Positions 16,192 through 24,432 of a DNA stretch of 64,000 nt are shown here, one piece after another. Below the pieces are notes generated by a model. It did no database searches and was not told the DNA's origin. It saw only the letters and a list, made by a program, of their open reading frames with translations. Position 1 is the stretch's first letter; each line of letters starts with the position of its first letter. The translations under genes were made by a program, and so were the position numbers. Source of the DNA: Bacillus subtilis subsp. subtilis (GTDB lineage: Bacteria > Pseudomonadota > Gammaproteobacteria > Xanthomonadales > Xanthomonadaceae); assembly GCA_021733645.1 (NCBI GenBank), contig JAHREJ010000019.1:1-64000 (forward strand), written 5' to 3'.

Positions 16192-17175
16192 CTACTCCGC
16201 GCCGGGTTTCACCTGCTGCAGGTCGCGGCGGTCGTAGGCGCTGACAATGCGCGCCACCAACGGGTGGCGGACCACGTCGCGGGCCTCGAAGAAAGTGAAG
16301 CTGACGCCATCGATGTCGCGCAGCACGTCGATCGCATCGCGCAGCCCGGACTTCACATGCTTGGGCAGGTCGGTCTGGGTGAGGTCGCCGGTCACCACCG
16401 CGGTGGAGCCGAAGCCCAGCCGGGTCAGGAACATCTTCATCTGCTCCACGGTGGTGTTCTGTGCTTCGTCCAGGATCACGTAGGCATCGTTGAGCGTGCG
16501 GCCACGCATATAGGCCAGCGGCGCGATCTCGATGACGTTCTTTTCCAGCAGTTTGAGCACTTTCTCCACGCCCAGCATTTCGTACAGCGCGTCATACAGC
16601 GGGCGCAGGTACGGATCGACTTTCTGGCTGAGGTCGCCGGGCAGGAAGCCCAGTTTCTCGCCGGCCTCCACGGCCGGCCGCACCAGGATCAATCGCTGCA
16701 CGCGCGATTCGTTCAATGCGTCCACCGCGCTGGCCACGGCCAGGAACGTTTTGCCGGTACCGGCCGGACCGATGCCAAAGTTGATGTCGTGGGTGGTGAT
16801 CTGGTGCAGGTAGCGGGCCTGGTTGGCGCCGCGCCCGCGCACGGTGCCGCGCTTGACCTTGATCGTGACTTCCTGCGCTTCGTAGGCACCTTCAACCACG
16901 TGGTCGACGTTGGCCCGGTTCAGGCGCAGGTGGATGGCGTGGCTGTCGAACGTGGTGTCGGCCGCTTCCTCATACAGCGCTTCCACCAGCGCCTGTGCTT
17001 CTTCGGCTACCCGTTTGGGTCCGGTCACGCGGAATACATGGCCACGGTTGGCGATTTCCACGCCAAGCTTGAGTTCGATCTGACGCAGATGCTCGTCGAA
17101 CGGGCCGGCCAGGTTGGCCAGGCGTTCGTTGTCTTCCGGGGCCAGGGTGAAATCGCGTTGCGAGAGTGCGGTCAT
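16192..17175 (-). CDS. phoH: PhoH-like ATPase
   Basis: A 327-residue PhoH/YbeZ protein. An N-terminal KH-like region (about 25-100) precedes the P-loop domain with GIGPAGTGKTFLAVA, the Walker B-like YVILDEAQN and the arginine-containing GDLTQTDLP. YbeZ interacts with YbeY and is linked to ribosomal RNA processing. ATG 17175 (MTALSQRDF) gives the family length; the frame runs on to 17304 but that part is not PhoH-like. It heads the seven-gene minus-strand operon. Confidence 0.9.
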   Translation of the reverse strand: MTALSQRDFTLAPEDNERLANLAGPFDEHLRQIELKLGVEIANRGHVFRVTGPKRVAEEAQALVEALYEEAADTTFDSHAIHLRLNRANVDHVVEGAYEAQEVTIKVKRGTVRGRGANQARYLHQITTHDINFGIGPAGTGKTFLAVASAVDALNESRVQRLILVRPAVEAGEKLGFLPGDLSQKVDPYLRPLYDALYEMLGVEKVLKLLEKNVIEIAPLAYMRGRTLNDAYVILDEAQNTTVEQMKMFLTRLGFGSTAVVTGDLTQTDLPKHVKSGLRDAIDVLRDIDGVSFTFFEARDVVRHPLVARIVSAYDRRDLQQVKPGAE

Positions 17176-17862
17176 TGCATCTGGCAGCCCTCGATCCAGG
17201 AACCGGAGCCGCAAGCAGGAAAGGGCATACAGGGTAACGCGCAGCCTTGGCAGTGACCACACCGGCCGGGTTGTCCACACCGGGTGTGGGGGACTCGTTG
17301 GCAAAGCTGTGGATATCCTGCGCGGGCCCTTGTCCAGAAAGGCTGAACGAGGGGTGGTGAAGAAATGGCCAGTGACCGGTGGCGACGGCAGGGCGTGGCA
17401 GCGGCCCGATCCGGGGGGTGACCGCCGCGGCGTCCGGCTGGCGGGCGGATGCCATGTCGCGGGGCCGGGCTGGGTCCGGCCACTTGGGAATCTGCTGAAA
17501 ATATCGTTGGATAATCGGCGGACGTTATGTGGAACGTCTGCTCGGCGTGCCGATTACGTCCCATACGGTCGGTTTCGTGTGAAACAACGCGCTGTGAGTA
17601 GGGCTTTTCCTACTTTATCGTCAGACTTGCACCGGATATCGACGCCGCGTGTTTCACGATATTCTGCGCCACTACAGCCGGGGCAACGCGTCTGTCTGGC
17701 GGGGAGGGGCGGCAGATAATGCGCCACCGCATGCGTGCCGGAATGGGCTGAAATGGGCTGAAATGGGGTGCGCGCACCGCTGCCGGAAACCCCGGCGGAC
17801 CGGCCGCACCACGGAATGTTGGGCAGGTCAGGCGGCCGGATGGCCGCACAGGGACGGGCACG
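17176..17862. other. Long divergent gap between phoH and vgrG
   Basis: No gene is supported in these 687 bases. The phoH-proximal part contains two 9-mers one base off the DnaA box (TTGTCCACA 17271-17279; TGTGGATAT 17308-17316). The middle (about 17490-17670) is AT-richer than its surroundings and includes GTAGG-GCTTTT-CCTAC (17598-17613), a small hairpin. A 10-bp tandem repeat lies at 17741-17770. The vgrG promoter must be here, but no convincing sigma-70 or sigma-54 site was recognised. Confidence 0.6.
17741..17770 (+). repeat. 10-bp tandem repeat, about three copies
   Basis: GAATGGGCTG, AAATGGGCTG, AAATGGGGTG: near-identical units about 95 bp before the vgrG start. Copy number could vary between strains and affect spacing of upstream signals; that is inference. 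Confidence 0.6.
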
Positions 17863-20800
17863 ATGCAGGATGCAATCACGCTGTTCTCCGGGCTGGCGGG
17901 GCTGGACGGTGCCAGCCGTCCGCATCGGCTGGCACTGGCCACTGGCGAGGCGCTGCTGGTGGAACGCTGGAGTGGGCACGAACAGCTCTCCGACGGATTC
18001 CAATGGTGGGTCGATGTGCTGGCCAATGACGCCACGCTGGACGTGGCTACCTGGCTGGGCTTGCCGGCCACGCTGTCCTCCCGCCAGGCGGGCGGGCACG
18101 ACGCGCTGCGCAGCGGGGTGGTATGCGAAGCGGCCTGTGTCGCTGCCGACGGCGGGCTGGCACGTTACCGGCTGTGCCTGGTGCCGTGGACCTGGCTGAT
18201 GGGGCAGGGGCGGCAAAGCCGCGTCTTCCAGGAGCGCATGCTGCTGGACATCCTGCAGGCCGTGCTGGACCCCTACGCGGCCCACGGCACCTGGCGGGTC
18301 AGCGACGAGGTGGCCGACCTGCTGGCCGCGGTGCCACGCCGCAGCTACTGCGTGCAGTACCGGGAATCGGATCTGGACTTCCTGCAGCGGCTGCTGGCTG
18401 AAGAAGGGCTGGGCTGGCGCATCGAGGAAGACCCTGATGCCCCGGCCTCGCACGCCCTGGTGATCTTCGCCGACAGCAGCGCGCAGCCGCAGGACGCCAC
18501 CTCCGCGCGCGACGGCGGGCTGCGTTTCCATCGTGCCGATGCCACCGAGGCCACCGACAGCGTGCTCGCACTGGGCCGCTCGCGGCGAATCGGCGTGAGC
18601 GCGCTGGTGCTGGCCAGCGACGACTACGTCGGGCCGCAGGGCCGCCAGGCGCAGACTCCGGTGCTGTCCGCGCAACGCGGCAACACCGCGCTGGAGGCGT
18701 ATACCCCGGTGGGCGCCTACGCGTTCGCCAACCGCACCGTGGCCGACCACTACAGCCGCCTGGCCGCCCAGGCGCATGAGTCGCGCAGCGGCGGCTGGCT
18801 GGGCAGCAGCACTGCGCCCAGCCTGCGTGCAGGCACCTGGACCAGCGTGCGCCAATGGCCGCTGTCCGACCGGGGCGGTGCACCGGTGGTGTTGGTCACG
18901 CAGGTATGGCACCAGGCCACCAACAACCTGCCCACCGCCGCCCGCCTGGCGCTCCAGCAGCGCCTCGGAGAAGCACCTGCATGGCCAATGGCCGGGCGTG
19001 ACGATGCTGCGCGTCAACGCCAGCTGCGCATCCGGGCCGACGCGCTGGGCTACGCCAACGCGTTCGAGGGTGTGGATCGCGCCGTTGCATGGCGACCGGT
19101 GCGGGTCGACGGCACCGGCCTGCGCCTCAATCCCCGGCCGCTGGCACCGGGCTACCAGACTGCGCGGGTGATCGCCGCCGACGGCAACGACACGGGCGAG
19201 GTCTCCTGCGACGCGCTGGGACGAATCAAGGTGCGCTTCCATTTCCAGGCCGTCGGCAGCGGCGACGATGGCAGCAGCTGGCTGCGCGTCGCGCAACGCT
19301 ACGCCGGCCCCGGCGTGGGCGCACAGTTCCTGCCGCGGGTGGGGCAGGAGGTGCTGGTGGCGTTCCTGGATGGCGACATCGACCGTCCGCTGATCGTCGG
19401 CACCCTTTACAACGGGCGCGGCGAAGCCGGCGTCGCGGCCACTCCGGCCGGCACAGCCGCATCCAATGCGCTGGGTGCCTATGCGCAGGCCGGTGACGGC
19501 CGCAGCAGTGCGCAGGGCAACCTGGCCGGCGGCCACGCGCCGGCCTGGCACGCAATGGGCGCCGGTGATGATGCCCACCGCAACCCTGCCGCGCTGTGGG
19601 GCATCCAGTCGCGTGAATGGCAGGGAAAGGGGCACTCGCGGCTGCTGTTTGATGACAGCGACGGGCAGTTGCGCCTGCAGTTGGCCACCACCCATGCCAG
19701 CACCCAGCTCAACCTGGGGCACCTGATCCACCAGGCCGACAACTTCCGCGGCAGCCTGCGCGGCGAAGGCAACGAACTGCGCACCGATGCCTGGGGCGCC
19801 GTGCGCGCCCGCGCCGGCCTGTGGCTCAGTGCGCAGCCGCATGCGGCGCGCGCGCCCGCCGGCGAGGCCGTCGCCCCTGGCGCGTTGCTGACCCAGCTCA
19901 ATGAACTTGGCCGTATCCAACACCAGGCGGCCCGCGTGCACCGCAGCGTGGCGGTGGCCAGCCACATCGGCGTGGCCGGGCAGCAGGGCGAACCTGCCCC
20001 GCTGGCCGGCCTGCTGCGCAGTACCCGCACCACGGTGAGCGGCGACACCTTCGACAGCGGCCGCGCCGAGGCGCCCGACTATGCCAGCAGCGCCGGGCAG
20101 GGGCGCCTGCCGCATACCGGCGACGCCACGCTGGGCCTGTCGGCCAGCGACGGGCTGGTGCAGGTGGCCGGGCAGAGCCTGCAATGGGCGGTTGGCGAGG
20201 TACTCGGCCTGGCCAGCGGCCAGGCGTCCGAATGCGTGGTGCAGGGCCAGGCGCGTGTCCACGGCGGCCAGGCCATCGGTGTGCTCGCCGCCACCATCGG
20301 CACCGTGTCCGGCACCACCTTGAGCGTGGTCAGTGGGCAGGGCGAGCTGATCGTGCAGGCCCAGGACAACCAGATCCTGGTGCAGGCGCGCGAGAGCCTG
20401 CGCGCGGCCAGCGCCGGTGCCGCCATCGAAATGGCCGCCCCGAAAACCGTACACATCGCCACCGCCGGCGGGGCCAGCATCACCCTGGCCGGAGGCAATC
20501 TCACGGTGACCTGCCCAGGCAACATCACCGTGCACGCGGGGCGCAAGTCCTTCGTTGGCCCAGCCAACCTCACATACCCGTTGCCGACCATGCCACGCAG
20601 CGAATCGCCCGACGTGCTGCCCAGCTTCGCCTTCCGACTGCAGGATATTCCGGGTCCGCAGGGCATCGCGCTGGCCGGCCAGCCCTGGAAGATCGTGCGC
20701 ACCCGCCAGGCTGGCAGTGACACGCCCGACAACCTGCATGCGGTGGACGCCGGGCAATGGGCGGAGATACTCAAGGAAGGCAGCGCCGACGATGACGGCA

Positions 20801-21087
20801 AGGTCGAACTGAGCAATGCCGACTGCAAGACGGTATGGGACGCGGTGGCGCGTTTCCCCGGTCGCCTGTACCTGGTGCACGGCATCGACGCCATCCCGCT
20901 GCAGATGCGCCAGTTCAGCACCGGCCCGGGCGTGCGCGAGATGGTCGAAACGCTCGATGCCAACAACTACAGCAAGGACCTGCAGCACCTGCCCGATGCG
21001 GACGCGCTGCGCGCCATCCGCCACCGGGTGGAGTACGAGTTCCAGTCCCTGCTGACCACCACGCCCAAGCAGCGCAAGGAGATCTGA
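17863..21087 (+). CDS. vgrG: Type VI secretion tip protein VgrG
   Basis: A 1074-residue VgrG. The N-terminal gp27-like part includes YCVQYRESDLDFLQRLLAEE, shown as YCVQYRESDLDFLQRLL, a family hallmark. The gp5-like OB fold is at about residues 450-517 (DALGRIKVRFHF, SSWLRVAQRYAGPGVGAQF, GQEVLVAFLDGDIDRPLIVG). A beta-helical DUF2345 region follows at about 640-900, with glycine-rich strands (GGASITLAGGNLTV). The last ~170 residues are an extra, non-repetitive domain ending RKEI. VgrG trimers tip the Hcp tube and carry effectors. Only 3 nt separate it from the phospholipase gene, which it probably delivers. No tssA-M genes are in the window, so this is an orphan vgrG locus. Confidence 0.92.
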   Translation: MQDAITLFSGLAGLDGASRPHRLALATGEALLVERWSGHEQLSDGFQWWVDVLANDATLDVATWLGLPATLSSRQAGGHDALRSGVVCEAACVAADGGLARYRLCLVPWTWLMGQGRQSRVFQERMLLDILQAVLDPYAAHGTWRVSDEVADLLAAVPRRSYCVQYRESDLDFLQRLLAEEGLGWRIEEDPDAPASHALVIFADSSAQPQDATSARDGGLRFHRADATEATDSVLALGRSRRIGVSALVLASDDYVGPQGRQAQTPVLSAQRGNTALEAYTPVGAYAFANRTVADHYSRLAAQAHESRSGGWLGSSTAPSLRAGTWTSVRQWPLSDRGGAPVVLVTQVWHQATNNLPTAARLALQQRLGEAPAWPMAGRDDAARQRQLRIRADALGYANAFEGVDRAVAWRPVRVDGTGLRLNPRPLAPGYQTARVIAADGNDTGEVSCDALGRIKVRFHFQAVGSGDDGSSWLRVAQRYAGPGVGAQFLPRVGQEVLVAFLDGDIDRPLIVGTLYNGRGEAGVAATPAGTAASNALGAYAQAGDGRSSAQGNLAGGHAPAWHAMGAGDDAHRNPAALWGIQSREWQGKGHSRLLFDDSDGQLRLQLATTHASTQLNLGHLIHQADNFRGSLRGEGNELRTDAWGAVRARAGLWLSAQPHAARAPAGEAVAPGALLTQLNELGRIQHQAARVHRSVAVASHIGVAGQQGEPAPLAGLLRSTRTTVSGDTFDSGRAEAPDYASSAGQGRLPHTGDATLGLSASDGLVQVAGQSLQWAVGEVLGLASGQASECVVQGQARVHGGQAIGVLAATIGTVSGTTLSVVSGQGELIVQAQDNQILVQARESLRAASAGAAIEMAAPKTVHIATAGGASITLAGGNLTVTCPGNITVHAGRKSFVGPANLTYPLPTMPRSESPDVLPSFAFRLQDIPGPQGIALAGQPWKIVRTRQAGSDTPDNLHAVDAGQWAEILKEGSADDDGKVELSNADCKTVWDAVARFPGRLYLVHGIDAIPLQMRQFSTGPGVREMVETLDANNYSKDLQHLPDADALRAIRHRVEYEFQSLLTTTPKQRKEI

Positions 21088-21090
21088 GTC

Positions 21091-24000
21091 ATGGCCGACG
21101 GCACCAGTACCAGTACGGTCGCGCGCAACGCGCTGACCTGCCAGACCGGCCAGGTAGGCACCTCCAGCGGAGACTACTACGCGCCACCGGACCGGCAGTT
21201 TGCGCCGGTGCGGCATGGCAACGTCGTGCAGTCCTACACCGACGGACGCTCGGCGATGCACGCGATGGCCGAAGCGATCCGTGGCGCAAGGAAGTTCATC
21301 TTCATTGCCGATTGGCAGATGAACTTCGACACGGAGCTGACCGGCCGGGGCGATGGAACGCATCGCGGGCGTCTGAGCGAGCTGCTGTACGAGGCGATCA
21401 ACGTGCGCGGCGTGGATGTGCGGGTGCTGTTGTATGACAGCGTCGAGGCGGCGGCGTACACGCATGAAAATGAAGCGCGTACCGCGCTTTACAAGATGGT
21501 TGACGAGAGATCGCCGGGAAACGTCCAGGTGGGGCTGCACAATCCAGCTACAGGTCGTACCGATGCGTTCAACATAGGCTTCTCCCATCACCAGAAAATA
21601 CTGGTCATCGACGGAAAGATCGGCTTCGTCGGTGGCCTGGACGTTGCGCATGGTCGTTGGGACGACGGCAACTTCGACGTGGTCTGCGATCCGGCGTTGC
21701 ATGTGATCAATGATCACTACAACAACAGCGTCACCAAGGCGCGCGGCATGACCTCCGATGAGCTGAAGCTCACTTACGACTTGGCAGACGAGAGCCCCGA
21801 TGCAGCGGGGCGAGTGCGGCCTGGGTTCGCACCTGCGTACCTGCCTGGCATGGCGATAGCCATGGATCGCATGCGTGAGCAATGGGACAAGGGTGCCGCG
21901 CTCGCTGAACTGCTCGACTATGCCGACAAGCTTGCGGTTCCGGACTGGCTGGAAAAGAACGGGCTGCGCAAGCTGGCGCAGTTCTTCGTGCCTGGCTTCG
22001 ATGCCACCTTGCGTATCGTTCGGACCGTAGCAGCCGTTCTCGAGTCCATCCAAGTGGATCTCCAGGAAGCCGAACTGAAGTACGCAGACGTCATTGCTTC
22101 GGTCAATCGTTCGGTGGACGAGGCTCTCAAAGGCAACGGTGGCGCTTCCGGGGATGCGGCGTTGCGCGCGGCGGAAGGCTACGCGAGCATCAAAGCCAAG
22201 GAATTTGACGCATGGATCGCAGAAAAGCGCGCCGCAGTGCAGTCAGCGGTCGGCACTGCCGGGAAAGTTGCGAGCCGAGTCATTGACTATGTCGAAGATC
22301 CATCTGCGATCAACCGGGATGTCGAGACCGCGCGGAAGGCCGTAATGGACGCCCTCGACAGCGCGCTGAAGGCATGGAAGTCCTTCGAGACTTGGCTGAA
22401 TACGCCGGTGGGCCGGGACCAGATGCTGCTCGATAGAGGTCGCCACGCGCGCATGCCCTGGCAGGATGTGCATGCCCGTCTGGAGGGGCCTGCGGTCTTC
22501 GACATCTGTCGCAACTTCATGCACCGCTGGAACGCCATGATGTGGCAGAACCAGGGCGGCGACCGGGCAATCGGGAGCGAGGTCAGGGACAAGGTCAACA
22601 AGGGCATTGGGCAGGTCAATCGACTGCCTGGAATCTCGCTGCCAACGCAGCAGACGCTTGCCCGGGGCCAGGAGCTCACCGCGCTCAACGATGCTTGGTT
22701 GAGCGCGATGGGGGGAAGCAGAGAGCTGTTCGGAGACCTGACGCTTCCAGGATCGGCCGGCGGAATCAGTGTGCAGATCGTGCGCTCATCCGGGACGGCC
22801 TTGCATGCCATGGAAAAGAAGGCGTGCGGAAAGGTCGGCCTGGCCCTGGATGATGGCAGTTGCACCGCGCCCTACTGGGAGCGGAACCAGCCCATGCATT
22901 CCATCCAGGATGCGATGCTCAACTGCATCGAATCTGCCAGGGCCTACGTGTATATCGAAACCCAGTTCCTGATCTCTGATTGCGGCTATTCGGATGCCCA
23001 GCCGGGCAAACGCCTGGATACGATCATCCGCGGAGGTAGGCGCGGGCCATCCACCGCGGCGGAACAGAAGAAGGCCAAGAACGTTGGTCGAGTTCTTGGC
23101 GCAACTCAAAAAGCATCCGACAAAGTACTGCCGGGAACGCCTGTGGCGGATGCGTTGACGTTTCAGCAGGGGGAGCGTTCAGCGGCGCACAACAAACTCG
23201 TCCAGACCATCGCAACCCGCATCATCAAAGCCATCCGTAGTGGACAGGACTTCCATGTGTACATCACGCTGCCTGTGCACCCGGAAGGCAGTCTGTTCGA
23301 TGGCGCCGTTCTCAAGCAGCACTACTGGGCCCAGCAGACCGTGCTTCGTGGACGTGACAGTCTCATCCGGCGCGTCTGCCGCGCGCTGGTGGCCAAACGG
23401 CTTGAAATACGCGAAGCCAGCGTTTATGAGGAAGATCTGCGCAAGGAGGTAGCGGCCGGCGAATGGAAGCGCTACATCACAATCCTGAATCTGCGCAGCT
23501 ATGGCATCCTCAAGGATCTGAATCACGATAACTATCAAAGTGCGCCCCCGACTGTCGGTGGGAGCGCCTCCGCTCCACCGATCTACCTGGTCACTGAACA
23601 ATGCTATGTGCATTCCAAACTGCTGATCGTCGATGATGCCGTGGCGATTATCGGCAGCGCCAACTGCAATGACCGTAGCTTGGAAGGTACCGGCGACACG
23701 GAGATCGCGGCGATCATCGTGGACACCGACAGCACGGTACGCAACCTGGGCAACGGCGTGATGGTGGGGACCCGCAGATTTGCCCGAGACCTGCGCCTGC
23801 GCTTGTGGAAGAAGTTCCTGGGAAAGTCGATCGAAGTGGGGCCGGTGCCGGGCCGGGTGGACAAGGATCAGGGTTACACCAACGCAGCCGGCAGTGCCTG
23901 CCACCCGCCGATCCGCCCGAACCAGGACGACGTCTCTTTTATCGAACAGCCGGCCGGTCGAGCCTGCTGGCAGGCCATCCAGAAGCTGGCTGATGCCAAC

Positions 24001-24432
24001 GCGGCTGCTTTCGAAGAGGTGTTCCAGAACGTGCCGCGCAACAGCATGGGCTCCTACGATGCGGTGTTTCAGGGATTCGCCACCGCAGGGATGGACGAGA
24101 AGCGGGAGAAGGTCAGGCGCTACGTGTACGCCCAGCCCTCCGACCTCCAAGCCGACTACATGGCCGTTGCAAGTGTGATGGAAGGCGAGGTAACCCGGAC
24201 GGTCGGACGCCACAATATCAGCAAGGCGCTTACCCGTCTGCGCGATGGTGCAACAGCGGTAAAGGGATTCTGGGTCACGATGCCGCTGGAGTGGGGACAC
24301 AACATGGACGACCCCGCAGCTGCGGTTCCCAACGAGATCATTGCTGCCGTGCCGGCGCCTCGCGGCACCGGCAACAAAGAAACAAGCATTGCATCGACAT
24401 CCCCGATAAAGACAGGCACGGAGCAGGCATGA
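21091..24432 (+). CDS. Tle5-like phospholipase D-family type VI effector
   Basis: A 1113-residue PLD-superfamily protein with both catalytic HKD motifs. The first is HQKILVID (H167, K169, D174) within FSHHQKILVIDGKIGFVGGL; the second is HSKLLIVD (H841, K843, D848) followed by GSANCNDRSLEGTGDTEIA. This is the Tle5 type of antibacterial lipase, which attacks phospholipids from the periplasm of rival cells. Tle5a (PldA) is only ~735 residues; the surplus lies between the motifs, where residues ~330-460 look helical and coiled (LQEAELKYADVIASVNRSVD). Base composition from ~21,450 is less GC-rich than in vgrG, with rarer codons such as ATA and AGA, suggesting a transferred cargo gene. The next gene starts inside its stop. 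Confidence 0.85.
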   Translation: MADGTSTSTVARNALTCQTGQVGTSSGDYYAPPDRQFAPVRHGNVVQSYTDGRSAMHAMAEAIRGARKFIFIADWQMNFDTELTGRGDGTHRGRLSELLYEAINVRGVDVRVLLYDSVEAAAYTHENEARTALYKMVDERSPGNVQVGLHNPATGRTDAFNIGFSHHQKILVIDGKIGFVGGLDVAHGRWDDGNFDVVCDPALHVINDHYNNSVTKARGMTSDELKLTYDLADESPDAAGRVRPGFAPAYLPGMAIAMDRMREQWDKGAALAELLDYADKLAVPDWLEKNGLRKLAQFFVPGFDATLRIVRTVAAVLESIQVDLQEAELKYADVIASVNRSVDEALKGNGGASGDAALRAAEGYASIKAKEFDAWIAEKRAAVQSAVGTAGKVASRVIDYVEDPSAINRDVETARKAVMDALDSALKAWKSFETWLNTPVGRDQMLLDRGRHARMPWQDVHARLEGPAVFDICRNFMHRWNAMMWQNQGGDRAIGSEVRDKVNKGIGQVNRLPGISLPTQQTLARGQELTALNDAWLSAMGGSRELFGDLTLPGSAGGISVQIVRSSGTALHAMEKKACGKVGLALDDGSCTAPYWERNQPMHSIQDAMLNCIESARAYVYIETQFLISDCGYSDAQPGKRLDTIIRGGRRGPSTAAEQKKAKNVGRVLGATQKASDKVLPGTPVADALTFQQGERSAAHNKLVQTIATRIIKAIRSGQDFHVYITLPVHPEGSLFDGAVLKQHYWAQQTVLRGRDSLIRRVCRALVAKRLEIREASVYEEDLRKEVAAGEWKRYITILNLRSYGILKDLNHDNYQSAPPTVGGSASAPPIYLVTEQCYVHSKLLIVDDAVAIIGSANCNDRSLEGTGDTEIAAIIVDTDSTVRNLGNGVMVGTRRFARDLRLRLWKKFLGKSIEVGPVPGRVDKDQGYTNAAGSACHPPIRPNQDDVSFIEQPAGRACWQAIQKLADANAAAFEEVFQNVPRNSMGSYDAVFQGFATAGMDEKREKVRRYVYAQPSDLQADYMAVASVMEGEVTRTVGRHNISKALTRLRDGATAVKGFWVTMPLEWGHNMDDPAAAVPNEIIAAVPAPRGTGNKETSIASTSPIKTGTEQA

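Noticed and set aside
17598-17613. GTAGG-GCTTTT-CCTAC as a GTAG-type REP
   Set aside because: Stem is only five base pairs and lacks the GC-rich body of the other elements.
17863-17886. Sigma-54 promoter for vgrG
   Set aside because: No GG-N10-GC pair with proper context was found upstream by eye.
17554-22053. 1499-codon open frame antisense to vgrG and the effector gene
   Set aside because: Arg/Gly/Ala/His-rich translation with no domain; the plus strand encodes clear VgrG and PLD proteins. A GC-driven shadow.
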